A stretch of 25,522 bases of DNA from a virus: IMG/VR virus record IMGVR_UViG_3300027759_000382, positions 1 through 25,522 of that record. One strand, written 5' to 3'. The position numbers and the translations under genes were made by a program. Below the pieces are notes generated by a model. The model saw only the letters and a program-made list of their open reading frames with translations, had not been told where the DNA came from and searched no databases. This document shows, piece after piece, positions 11,833 to 20,100 of this stretch. Numbering within the stretch: the stretch's first letter is position 1; the number at the start of each line of letters is the position of its first letter.

Positions 11833-12208
11833 GACTATTTCTCTACTCTATTCCTTATGCTCATAAGCATAGATTATCAATTAGAACACAATTACGTTAT
11901 ATTTCATAATTAAATTAAATGTATTAAAGAATGTATATGCGTGTTTTGTGTGGTGCTATATATTAGTTACTTTATAGTGTGTTAGGTCTTCTAATTCATG
12001 TGTTAACACTTCATAAAGGTCTTGATTTTTATGGGTCTAGGCCCGCAGTCTACCATGATTCGCAGAAATTGTCAAGCACCTCACAGACCCTTATAGGACT
12101 GGCACAGCACATCTTGACAAAAAACCTAGTGTTTATAATACTTTTGAAGGACATTATAGTTATGTCCCGAAACCCCCCCTAAATAACCCTAGTTTCGGGA
12201 CAAAACTA
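11833..12208. other. non-coding stretch with hairpins and cassette fragments
   Basis: No credible gene. It holds a small hairpin TATGCT-CATA-AGCATA (11856-11871), the palindrome GTGTTAACAC (around 12000), and scrambled cassette pieces (CACAGACCC and ACTGGCACAG near 12083-12106). A TTGACA (12114-12119) and TATAAT (12134-12139) stand only 14 bases apart. The large inverted repeat at 12164-12201 closes it. The AT-rich first half shows nothing else. Confidence 0.6.
12164..12201 (+). promoter_or_regulatory. perfect 10-bp inverted repeat before a small gene
   Basis: GTCCCGAAAC (12164-12173) and GTTTCGGGAC (12192-12201) are perfect complements separated by 18 bases that include a C7 run. The repeat is 25 bases downstream of a TATAAT and ends eight bases before the ATG at 12209. 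It could be an operator for the encoded protein or an RNA hairpin at its start. Confidence 0.65.
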
Positions 12209-12373
12209 ATGAGGCCCCAAAAGTATAAGAATCTAGGACCAACGGAAAGAATGAGAGTGCCTTTATACCGACAGATTACGATTTTATGTGATGTATTAGA
12301 CAGAAAGGCAGAAGAAGGTTATGATGCCGTTGAGTTATTAGATTCATTTATTGAGGATATAAGCAGTCGTTAA
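12209..12373 (+). CDS. ribbon-helix-helix-like small DNA-binding protein
   Basis: A 54-residue basic-then-acidic protein. Residues 12-24 (TERMRVPLYRQIT) look like an N-terminal strand plus helix, then ILCDVLDRKAEEGYDAVELL and SFIEDI. This is the pattern of small CopG/Arc-like proteins in cyanobacteria and their phages, and parallels the 1210-1374 product (RVP-x-Y...LD...LL-x-x-FI). It stands alone in a non-coding region, with a perfect inverted repeat just upstream and three phased direct repeats starting ten bases after its stop. That is the usual neighbourhood of an autoregulated DNA-binding protein. The fold is inferred by eye. Confidence 0.55.
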   Translation: MRPQKYKNLGPTERMRVPLYRQITILCDVLDRKAEEGYDAVELLDSFIEDISSR

Positions 12374-12381
12374 TACAAAAC

Positions 12382-12444
12382 CTGTGGAAAACTTATAAGA
12401 AACTGTGGAAAACTATTCAAAACTTGTGGAAAACTATTCGGTAT
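12382..12444 (+). repeat. three 21-bp direct repeats containing DnaA-box-like TTTTCCACA
   Basis: TGTGGAAAA occurs at 12383-12391, 12404-12412 and 12425-12433, exactly 21 bases apart, within longer similar units (CTGTGGAAAACT). The complement, TTTTCCACA, fits the TTWTNCACA DnaA-box consensus and is the form usually given for cyanobacteria. Two helical turns of spacing place all three on one face of the DNA. Confidence 0.85.
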
Positions 12445-12542
12445 ACATAAGAGTTCGTTATAGCAGTTCGTCATACAGCACAGTATAAGCATATGTTCGT
12501 TATAGTATGTGAGAGTATGACAATACAACAGTCCCTCAATTA

Positions 12543-12766
12543 GGACACCCCCCATACAGTTTGCTATTCTGTTCGTCCTGTGCTATAATATTCGTTGTAC
12601 ACAGTACTGTGTACTAACCTATAACCCCACTATCTTATAACTCATACACACTTCGTCCTTATTGCATACCCCCCGTATAGTTTCGTTATTTGAATCTGAC
12701 AGTGTTACATAAGCACTTATATCGTCCTCTTCGTTATATTGGACACCCCCCATATAGTTCGTTATA
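12543..12766 (+). repeat. three copies of a C6-tract unit
   Basis: Units begin near 12543 (GGACACCCCCCATACAGTTT), 12664 (GCATACCCCCCGTATAGTTT) and 12741 (GGACACCCCCCATATAGTTC), each continuing into a TTCGT-like or TTTGCT sequence. Spacings are 121 and 77 bases. Isolated C7 runs also occur at 12173 and 12877. Confidence 0.75.
12561..12614 (+). promoter_or_regulatory. sigma-70-like promoter with 18-bp palindrome at the start site
   Basis: TTGCTA (12561-12566), 17 bases, TATAAT (12584-12589). The perfect palindrome GTACACAGTACTGTGTAC (12597-12614) begins where transcription should start. No ORF follows for over 400 bases, so it would make a leader or non-coding RNA, or be controlled by a dimeric repressor. 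Confidence 0.6.
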
Positions 12767-12953
12767 ACAACACACAGTACTGAATATAAGTATTCGTCAT
12801 TGTTCGTCTATTCTTATTAAACAGCACTGTTTGACAGTTATATATTGTGTTGTTGTATTCTTATACCTAACCGATGCCCCCCCTAAAGCTAAAAAGGCAA
12901 ACTACCCTAACCTACAAACCTTTGAAAGCGTCCGAGGGATTATGAATAAAAAT

Positions 12954-12979
12954 AAAAAAATTTTCCTAAAAATTTTTTT
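12954..12979. repeat. A/T-only inverted repeat in AT-rich tract
   Basis: A7T4, CCTA, A4T7: a perfect 11-bp arm on each side. It contains no G or C in the stem, so it is a poor terminator but an easily melted or bent DNA element. Confidence 0.6.
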
Positions 12980-13032
12980 GGTAAAAGGTTAAAATGCTAT
13001 ATAAAAACAAAAGGTAAAATTGCATAAGAGTT

Positions 13033-13185
13033 ATGAAATTTGAATTTGATGATTACGAGAAAGATGTATTATTGGAGACAATTCGACATCGGTTAGATAC
13101 GGATAAGGTGTTAATTATCAATGATAGTTTAAGGAAGGATGTGGAGGACTTATTCCAAAAGATAGAAGAGGATGAATACTTATAA
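13033..13185 (+). CDS. small acidic hypothetical protein
   Basis: A 50-residue helical, charged protein (MKFEFDDYEKDVLLETIRHR). It starts after the AT-rich tract; a TGCTATAT at 12995-13002 may be its -10. The last 14 bases overlap the next gene. Function unknown. Confidence 0.6.
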   Translation: MKFEFDDYEKDVLLETIRHRLDTDKVLIINDSLRKDVEDLFQKIEEDEYL

Positions 13186-13342
13186 TATTTCAGTTCGGGG
13201 TGTGAATGTAATTGAGCAAATTTCCCAGGAAGATTTACAAGAGAGTCTGAAATTAATCAGAGGACTTGTATGGACAAGTGGGGGAGGAAACGAGGACATC
13301 ACAGTAGTTCTAAATAGCAACGAAGTACCTTGCAATGAATAA
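13172..13342 (+). CDS. small conserved hypothetical protein
   Basis: A 56-residue protein (MNTYNISVRGVNVIEQISQE). Its layout of a strand, then SQEDLQESLKLIRGLVWTSG and EDITVVLN, resembles small T4-like cyanophage proteins ending in a WxxGG-x-DI-x-V pattern. The start lies within the end of the preceding gene. Function unknown. Confidence 0.65.
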   Translation: MNTYNISVRGVNVIEQISQEDLQESLKLIRGLVWTSGGGNEDITVVLNSNEVPCNE

Positions 13343-13358
13343 ATTGTAGTGGTATAAT
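13330..13358 (+). promoter_or_regulatory. promoter for the glycosyltransferase gene
   Basis: TTGCAA (13330-13335), 17 bases, TATAAT (13353-13358), with TG one base before the -10. The predicted start is about 13365, giving an 18-base leader to the ATG at 13383. Confidence 0.6.
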
Positions 13359-13382
13359 ATCAAATGTACGGTGAAAAATTTT

Positions 13383-14132
13383 ATGGCTAAAGGATTTACG
13401 GTTAAGACAGTAGCACCTAAAGTAACATCAGAGAATGATTTTAATTTAGAGGCAGCAAAAGAAATGATTCGTGGAAAGTCTGTGGTATTTTGTTTACCAG
13501 GACGAGGAGTATCTTACACGTATTTGAAGAACTTTGTACAATTATGTTTTGATTTAGTACAGAGTGGAGCAAGTATTCAGATTTCACAAGATTATTCAAG
13601 TATGGTTAATTTTGCGAGATGTAAGGTACTTGGAGCAAATGTATTAAGGGGACCAAAGCAAGTTCCATGGGATGGAAAGTTGCAGTATGATTATCAGTTA
13701 TGGATTGATAGTGATATTGTATTTGATACAGAGAAGTTTTATCGTCTTGTAGCAATGGATAAAGATATTGCTGCTGGTTGGTATATGACCGAAGACGGTC
13801 ACACCACATCTGTTGCACATTGGTTAGAGGAAGATGATTTCAGAACTAATGGTGGAGTCATGAATCATGAGAATGGTGATACGATGAGCAAACGTCGCAA
13901 ACCATTTACAGTTGATTACACAGGATTTGGATGGGTATTGATTAAGAAGGGAGTATTTGAGAGTTTGGAGTATCCTTGGTTTGCACCAAAGATGCAACAA
14001 TTTGAGAGTGGTGAAGTACAGGACATGTGTGGCGAGGATGTCTCATTCTGTCTTGATGCGAAGGATGCTGGATTTGAGATTTGGTGTGATCCAAGAATTC
14101 GTGTTGGACACGAGAAGATGCGAATTATTTGA
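13383..14132 (+). CDS. GT-A type glycosyltransferase
   Basis: A 249-residue enzyme likely to transfer a sugar from a nucleotide-sugar donor. FCLPGRGVSYTYLKNFVQLC (36-55) starts the Rossmann-like half. YSSMVNFARCKVLGANVLRG (71-90) resembles the region before the metal site. LWIDSDIVF contains the DxD metal-binding motif (Asp109, Asp111). GFGWVLIKKGVFE (181-193), CGEDVSFC (216-223) and VGHEK (241-245) complete the acceptor half. The ATG at 13383 is preferred to an in-frame GTG at 13371. Similar genes precede baseplate or neck genes in T4-like cyanophages and may modify virion proteins or DNA; the substrate is unknown. A strong hairpin terminator follows. Confidence 0.78.
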   Translation: MAKGFTVKTVAPKVTSENDFNLEAAKEMIRGKSVVFCLPGRGVSYTYLKNFVQLCFDLVQSGASIQISQDYSSMVNFARCKVLGANVLRGPKQVPWDGKLQYDYQLWIDSDIVFDTEKFYRLVAMDKDIAAGWYMTEDGHTTSVAHWLEEDDFRTNGGVMNHENGDTMSKRRKPFTVDYTGFGWVLIKKGVFESLEYPWFAPKMQQFESGEVQDMCGEDVSFCLDAKDAGFEIWCDPRIRVGHEKMRII

Positions 14133-14158
14133 GTTGACTTAGAATGATGTGATATGAT

Positions 14159-14204
14159 AAAATGCTTCTATGAGGTTTTTTGAAAGTCTTGTAGAAGCAT
14201 TTTT
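14159..14204 (+). terminator. terminator after the glycosyltransferase
   Basis: AAAATGCTTCTA (14159-14170) and TAGAAGCATTTT (14192-14203) form a 12-bp stem with a 21-base loop, ending in a T-run (14200-14204). The large loop is unusual but the stem is perfect. Confidence 0.65.
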
Positions 14205-14263
14205 GATGTTTTTGAATATTGTAAAAACCCTTTTATAAAACCGTTAGATGGAGAATTAAAAAA

Positions 14264-14401
14264 ATGGCGCAACAAAGTCGGAAGGATCTACAAATTGAAA
14301 GTACTCCAAAGAATACTCGGCAAGGAGATGGACGTAATACAAAACATAGTGCTACGAGTCGTAATGTAGCACGTAAGAAGTATAGAGGACAAGGACGATA
14401 A
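14264..14401 (+). CDS. small basic conserved phage protein
   Basis: A 45-residue, very basic protein (MAQQSRKDLQIESTPKNTRQ). The pattern ESTPKNTRQGDGRNTKHSAT and ARKKYRGQGR is one I associate with T4-like cyanophages, where it lies near baseplate genes. About one quarter of the residues are Arg or Lys, so it may bind nucleic acid or be a virion component. GGAG lies ten bases before the ATG. The best terminator of the window follows. Confidence 0.75.
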   Translation: MAQQSRKDLQIESTPKNTRQGDGRNTKHSATSRNVARKKYRGQGR

Positions 14402-14420
14402 ACTATTTAAATTAAATTAT

Positions 14421-14467
14421 AAATGCCCAGTCATTACCTTTAGGTGTAATGACTGGGCATTTTTTTG
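14421..14467 (+). terminator. strong rho-independent terminator
   Basis: AAATGCCCAGTCATTAC (14421-14437) pairs perfectly with GTAATGACTGGGCATTT (14446-14462) around an eight-base loop. The T-run goes through 14466. Confidence 0.95.
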
Positions 14468-14547
14468 GTTGAAAGATAAAATAGTATAGATAGAAATAAG
14501 GGATAGGAACCCCTCAAAAAGTTCTGATTTTACAATCAGGAGTTAAA

Positions 14548-14787
14548 ATGTCTAATTTACCAATAGATAGAAATTCAAATTATATGAGGCAGATGTGGGG
14601 AACTACAAAGTTAGTTACAGATTATGAGCAAAAACCCACAACAAGAGTGATTCAAGAGTTTATGAATGATCAAGCACCAAAGCATGATCTAACAAAACAA
14701 ACTGATCTTCATGAAAAGATTAGAAATGATGAAGATTATGATGATTGGGAGTATGGAACTGAACCAGTTTACGGAAAAAACTGGTAA
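14548..14787 (+). CDS. small conserved hypothetical protein next to baseplate genes
   Basis: A 79-residue, polar and acidic protein (MSNLPIDRNSNYMRQMWGTT) with a C-terminal DYDDWEYGTEPVYGKNW. AGGAG five bases before the ATG is a real Shine-Dalgarno, inside a small hairpin (CTGATT-TTAC-AATCAG) that may modulate it. It lies just upstream of gp25 and may be a minor structural or assembly protein; no function is established. Confidence 0.7.
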   Translation: MSNLPIDRNSNYMRQMWGTTKLVTDYEQKPTTRVIQEFMNDQAPKHDLTKQTDLHEKIRNDEDYDDWEYGTEPVYGKNW

Positions 14788-14824
14788 AAAAGTATTATAG
14801 ATATATTAAAGTATAGAAAGATGA

Positions 14825-15226
14825 ATGGCAGTAACAATTTCTCGTAGTTTTAAGGACATTAGTTTGTCTTTTGCGAGGCATCCAGTTACGAATGATGTGA
14901 TTGCACTCAAAAATGAGGACGCAATTAAAAAATCTGTTATAAATTTGGTCAGAACTCGTCTTGGTGAAAGATTTTTTAATGATTTGTTGGGAACATCAGT
15001 AGAAAATTCAATGTTTGAGTTGCAAAATTCAGGCATAAGTTCATTTTTACAAGAAGAAATTACATCATTGTTGAATAATTTTGAACCTAGAATAAAATTG
15101 AGAACTGTTTTTATTGACGAACCAGAAGATACAAATGATTTAAACATCAATATTTCTTATGATATTGTTGGGTTACCATTTCCGACACAAAATATAGAAT
15201 TCATCTTACAACCAACAAGAGTATAA
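14825..15226 (+). CDS. 25: baseplate wedge protein gp25
   Basis: A 133-residue protein, nearly the length of T4 gp25 (132). It begins MAVTISRSFKDISLSFARHP, followed by NDVIALKNEDAIKKSVINLV and RTRLGERFFNDLLGTSVENS, the characteristic gp25-like (lysozyme-fold, non-enzymatic) core. gp25 joins the baseplate wedge to the central hub and sheath in contractile tails, and is conserved in T6SS (TssE). The stop overlaps the gp6 start (TAATG), so both are translationally coupled. Confidence 0.93.
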   Translation: MAVTISRSFKDISLSFARHPVTNDVIALKNEDAIKKSVINLVRTRLGERFFNDLLGTSVENSMFELQNSGISSFLQEEITSLLNNFEPRIKLRTVFIDEPEDTNDLNINISYDIVGLPFPTQNIEFILQPTRV

Positions 15227-17112
15227 TGTCCTTCAATCAGTTTACAAATTTAGATTTTAATGATTTAAGAACTCAGATTAAAGATTATCTGAGAGCAAAT
15301 CCCAATTTTACTGATTTTGACTTTGAAGGATCCAATTTTTCAGTTTTAATTGATCTTCTTGCTTATAATAGTTACATTACATCATATAATACTAATATGG
15401 CTATCAATGAGTCATTCATTGATAGCTCCACATTAAGAGAAAATGTAGTTTCTTTGGCAAGAAATATTGGTTATGTGCCAAGATCTGTTAAATCTGCAAA
15501 AGCAAAGATTAGTTTTAGCGTAGATGTTAGTAATATTAATACAAGATTAGTAAAATTAAATGCTGGCGTAGTTGCTTTAGGGTCAGTTCAAGGTGGAAAC
15601 TATATTTTTTCAATTCCAGAGGACATTTCTGTTACTCCAGATGGTAATGGGATTGCAACATTTAATAATGTTGAGATTTATGAAGGGACATTTTTAAGAA
15701 AGACGTTTAATGTAGATAATTCACAAGGAAATGCAAAATATATCTTACCAAATGCAAATATTGACACTTCAACAGTTAGAGTTTCTGTTACTGGCACCAC
15801 AACAGAAAATTATGAGCTCTATACAAATATTTTTACAGTAGAATCAAACTCAAAAATCTTTTTAATTCAAGAAATTGATGATGAAAAGTATCAAATTTTG
15901 TTTGGTGATAACACTTTTGGCAAAAATCCAGAAAATGGTAGTACAATTACCGCGTCATACATTGTAACAAACGGAATTGATGGTAATGGTAGTGCAAATT
16001 TCACATTTTCTGGTAATTTATCCTATGTAGAGAACGGAATTGATAAACCAGTTACTTCTGGCATATCTCTTCTTACTACCCTACAATCGTCCGAAAACGG
16101 AGATGGTATTGAATCCATAGATACGATCAAATATCTTGCTCCAAGGGTCTACGCATCGCAATACAGGGCAGTTACGTCCAATGATTATACGAGTCTAATT
16201 CCATTTTTATACTCAAATGTTGATTCGGTGAGTGCATATGGTGGAGAAGAACTTGATCCTCCACAATATGGTAAAGTTTACATTACAATTAAACCAAAAA
16301 ATGGTGAAATTCTCTCCGATGTTACAAAAAATTCAATCAAAAATAATTTAAAAAAGTATACAGTAGCAGGAATTAAACAAGAATTTATTGATTTAAAATA
16401 TTTGTACGTAGAATATGATTCAACAGTATCATATGATCCAAGTTTTGTATCAAATAAAGAAAATTTATACACAAGAATACAATCAACGATTAATTTGTAT
16501 TCAAAATCTTCCGATATTAACTCATTTGGTGGAAGAATTAAATATAGTAAGATGATTTCATTAATTGATAACGTAGACAAGGGTATAACTTCAAATATTA
16601 CTCTTTTAAAAATGAGAAGAAATCTTTCTCCTGCATATAATGTGCTTGCCAATTATGAATTATGTTTTGTGAATAAATTTCACGCAGATATCTATGGATT
16701 CAACATCCGTTCAACATCATTTAGAATAAGTGGAGTGGATGGTGATGTTTATTTGACTGATCTTCCAGATGATCCTACAGGAAAAAAAGGAAAAATTAAA
16801 TTTTTTACCTTAATTAATGGATCTCCAAACTTTATTAATGATAATGCAGGAGCAGTAAACTATGAAAGAGGAGAAATTATATTATATCCTTTAACTATTA
16901 CATCCACATCATCTTCTGTTGGAATTGAAGTTGAAGTTATTCCAGATTCAAATGACATTATTGCAAAAGAAAATCTTTATATTGTTCTAGATACTACAAG
17001 TAATAGTTTACTAAATCTTATAGAAGATCCCATATCTTCTGGGTCCAACAAATCTGGAAATTCCTACGTTCCACCTTCTAGTTACACAAGCAATAAAAAG
17101 TATACGAGATAA
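15226..17112 (+). CDS. 6: baseplate wedge protein gp6
   Basis: A 628-residue protein, close to T4 gp6 (660). N-terminal SFNQFTNLDFNDLRTQIKDY and SVLIDLLAYNSYITSYNTNM, NESFIDSSTLRENVVSLARN are typical of gp6 (baseplate J-like) proteins, as is LAPRVYASQYRAVTSNDYTS near the middle. gp6 forms the inner ring of the baseplate and dimerises between wedges. The order gp25-gp6-large structural protein is the usual one. The C-terminus is variable with Ser- and Asn-rich repeats. Codon use turns A/T-rich compared with the accessory block. Confidence 0.93.
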   Translation: MSFNQFTNLDFNDLRTQIKDYLRANPNFTDFDFEGSNFSVLIDLLAYNSYITSYNTNMAINESFIDSSTLRENVVSLARNIGYVPRSVKSAKAKISFSVDVSNINTRLVKLNAGVVALGSVQGGNYIFSIPEDISVTPDGNGIATFNNVEIYEGTFLRKTFNVDNSQGNAKYILPNANIDTSTVRVSVTGTTTENYELYTNIFTVESNSKIFLIQEIDDEKYQILFGDNTFGKNPENGSTITASYIVTNGIDGNGSANFTFSGNLSYVENGIDKPVTSGISLLTTLQSSENGDGIESIDTIKYLAPRVYASQYRAVTSNDYTSLIPFLYSNVDSVSAYGGEELDPPQYGKVYITIKPKNGEILSDVTKNSIKNNLKKYTVAGIKQEFIDLKYLYVEYDSTVSYDPSFVSNKENLYTRIQSTINLYSKSSDINSFGGRIKYSKMISLIDNVDKGITSNITLLKMRRNLSPAYNVLANYELCFVNKFHADIYGFNIRSTSFRISGVDGDVYLTDLPDDPTGKKGKIKFFTLINGSPNFINDNAGAVNYERGEIILYPLTITSTSSSVGIEVEVIPDSNDIIAKENLYIVLDTTSNSLLNLIEDPISSGSNKSGNSYVPPSSYTSNKKYTR

Positions 17113-17114
17113 AG

Positions 17115-20100
17115 ATGTTAGAAAACAAAGTTAAAATTTCAAATATTGTTGAGAATCAAATTCCAGAATTTCTGAATGAAGAAAATCCTTTATTTAGAGA
17201 ATTTTTAAATCAATATTATATTTCTCAAGAATTTGAATATTCTATTGTAAATCTAGCAGAAAATATCCCTTCGTATAAGCATATTGATACTTATAGCAAT
17301 GTTGGATTATCCACAATTTCTATAAGTTTAACTTCTGATGTATTGGCATTTGATGATACAATTAATGTAAACACAACTATTGGATTTCCTTCAAAATATG
17401 GGTTATTGAAAGTTAATAATGAAATTATCACTTATACTGGAATTACAACAAATTCTTTTACTGGTTGTATTCGTGGTTTTAGTGGTATTTCCCAAATCGA
17501 AACTGAAGGCAATCCAGAATTTTTAACTTTTAGTTCAACTGATGCAGAAGAGCACTTCTCTGGATCGTTAGTTAGTAATTTAAGTTCTATATTTGTACAA
17601 GAATTTTTCAAAAAATACAAATATCAATTTTTACCTGGATTTGAAAATAGATCTTTTGCTCCTGGAGTATCTGTTGAAAATATTTTAACTAGAGCAAAAG
17701 ATTTTTATAGTTCAAAGGGAACTGATAGTGCTATCAAAATTCTATTTAAAATTTTATTTGGAAAAAATGTCCAAATTATAAAACCATTTGACAATACAAT
17801 ATCTCCATCAGAAGCAGAATGGATAAGTGTTGATGAAATGATAGTAGAATCTTTAAATGGAAATCCAACCAATCTTAAAGAAACTACCCTATATCAAAAT
17901 TCTTTTGATTTTCCTACTGCAAGTGGAGCAATATCAAATGTGGAAGATGTTTATTTGGGAAATAAAAGATATCATAAAATCAGTTTTCCAAAATCTACTG
18001 TTAATGGAAATTTTTTAATTAGCAATAAGACTAAAGTAATTGGAAGTACACCATCTTCCGATATCGTTACTGTAGATTCCACTATTGGATTTAAAGATTC
18101 TGGTAATTTTTATTATTTGAATGAAGAAAATAATACATACACTCAAATTGAATACACATCAAAATCTCATAATCAATTTTTTGGTTGTAGTGAACTTACA
18201 ACTCCATTAAATGAAAATACACCTATTATAGATGATAATTTTGTTTATGGTTATGAAAATAACGATATAAACTTAATATGCAGAATGAGGGTTGTTGGTA
18301 CAATTTCAGACATTTCTACTGGAGTTGATAATACAAAATATTTTCTTCCTGGTGATAAAATCAAATTAAAATATATTGGCGAGAAAACTTCATTAGATGA
18401 TAAAAAGTTTTCTACTTGGTTTCATAATAATATTTCATACGTAGAAACTCAATCTGTAGATGCAGCGTCAAATACAATAACAACAAAATCTCCACATTTT
18501 CTACAAAAAGGAAATAGTGTAGATATTATCAACAAATTAACAAATTCAACAACAGTAAGTTCTTCTGAAGTTTCTAGTGTATTAAATTCTACTCAATTTA
18601 AAATTGCAACAGGATCTTTAGATAGTAATACAGAATATTATGTTAAGAAAAATTTAAATTTTGTTTCTAGTAATTTAAATTTAAATAGTCTTCTTGCAGA
18701 TATTCAAAATTCATTTATTGATGAAGATAAAAATACTTATATTGCATTTTCTGGTTATCCATCATATAGTGCATTAGAAACAACTAACAGATCAAAAACG
18801 TTTACTTCAAACTCTGCATCTTCAGGTGCAATTAATATTAGTTCTCATAGATTCATTACTGGAGATAAAATTTATCTAGAAGCATCTTCGGATATAACTG
18901 GCATATCATCTGGTTATTATTATGTAAATAAATTGAACGATAATTCTATCCAATTATCTTTAAGTAGATTGAACATATATTCAAATAATTTTTTAAATTT
19001 TAATGGATCTGGAGATAGTACAAATACAATTACACTAGCAGATCTTTATGGAAATAATTTAAAAAATCAAGATAATTTTAAAAGAATTTTAAAAAATCCA
19101 GAAAAAAATACAAACAATTCACTATTATATGGTCCAATTGGAGTTTCTTTGAATGGTGTGGAATTGCATTCCCCAATCTCAAATGATTCTGTATTCTATG
19201 GACAATTACAAAAAATTAATGTTTTAGAAAATGGATCAAATTATGATGTCGTAAATCCTGCAACTATTTCAATTTTAGATTCATCTGGATCTGGAGCAGA
19301 AGCATATCCACATTTATCTGGAAGTATTGAAGAAATAATTTTAGAAAATCCTGGATTTGATTATATTGATTTGCCAATAGTAAAAATATCAGGAGGTAAT
19401 GGATCTGGTTGTGTTGCTGAAGCAAAAATGACCTCATATCAACATTTTGTGTCTTTCTCTGATTTTAAAGTTAATTTAATTTCAAATTCAATTAATTTAG
19501 ATGATGATCACAAATTTTTTGATGGGGAAGAAGTAATTTATACTTCTTCTGGTCTTCCAATTGGAATTGGAAGTACAAATGTTGGATTTACAACATCTCG
19601 TTTAACAAATAATACATTTTATTATATTTCAAAAACTGATAATAAATCATTTTCTATTGCAGCATCAAAAGAAAATGCATTAACAAAAACAAATCTTATA
19701 GATTTTATATCTTTTGGAAACCAAACACACACTTTTAAGTCTTCAAAATTTAAAAATATTATTGATAGAATTTCAATTCAAAATCCAGGAAGTACATATT
19801 CAAATAAAAAAGTAGTAGTTGATTCTATTGCATATCCACCTTCAGAGAAAAAAGATATATTTAAAACTTTTGTTGGTATAAACACTTATGATGATTATAT
19901 TTTTGCAATAAATCATAATTATAAAAATGGTGACGTACTAACATATTCTGTTGATGGTACTACAATATCTGGATTGTCAACTTCAAATTATTATAAAGTG
20001 ACAGTAATAGATGAAAATAAATTTAAATTAAGTTATGCTGGAACTGCTTCAAGTGTAAGCAATACAGATTATGACAACAAAATTTATACAAATTTAACTA

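Larger units (their letters stand above)
12454..12810 (+). repeat. array of eleven TTCGT(T/C)-type short direct repeats
   Basis: TTCGT starts at 12454, 12467, 12496, 12572, 12591, 12652, 12682, 12730, 12758, 12793 and 12803. Most extend to TTCGTTATA or TTCGTCAT. All are in the same orientation with irregular spacing. By simple chance about one third of a copy would be expected in this length. Confidence 0.85.
12374..13032. other. non-coding repeat-rich region, candidate origin or centromere-like site
   Basis: 659 bases without a convincing gene. In order it contains three 21-bp phased TGTGGAAAA repeats and an array of eleven TTCGT-type direct repeats (12454-12810). Three copies of a C6-tract unit lie inside that array. 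There is also a promoter with an 18-bp palindrome at its start site, the imperfect palindrome AAACAG-CA-CTGTTT (12819-12832), and a very AT-rich end with an A/T inverted repeat (12954-12979). The combination of DnaA-box-like sites and an AT-rich element suits a replication origin, but no initiator gene is visible. Confidence 0.5.

Noticed and set aside
12114-12139. TTGACA/TATAAT pair as a full sigma-70 promoter
   Set aside because: The spacer is only 14 bases; the -10 may function but the pair should not be counted as a normal promoter.
11979-12182. 67-codon open frame upstream of 12209
   Set aside because: It needs a non-ATG start, runs through promoter elements, cassette fragments and half of the inverted repeat, and shows no protein-like pattern.
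12382-12444. CRISPR-like array
   Set aside because: Only three copies, 21-bp period with similar rather than unique spacers, and no cas genes.
12370-12555. Minus-strand ORF with repeated SFPQVL units
   Set aside because: The repeats are the complement of the 21-bp DnaA-like repeats; no start signal or promoter on that strand.
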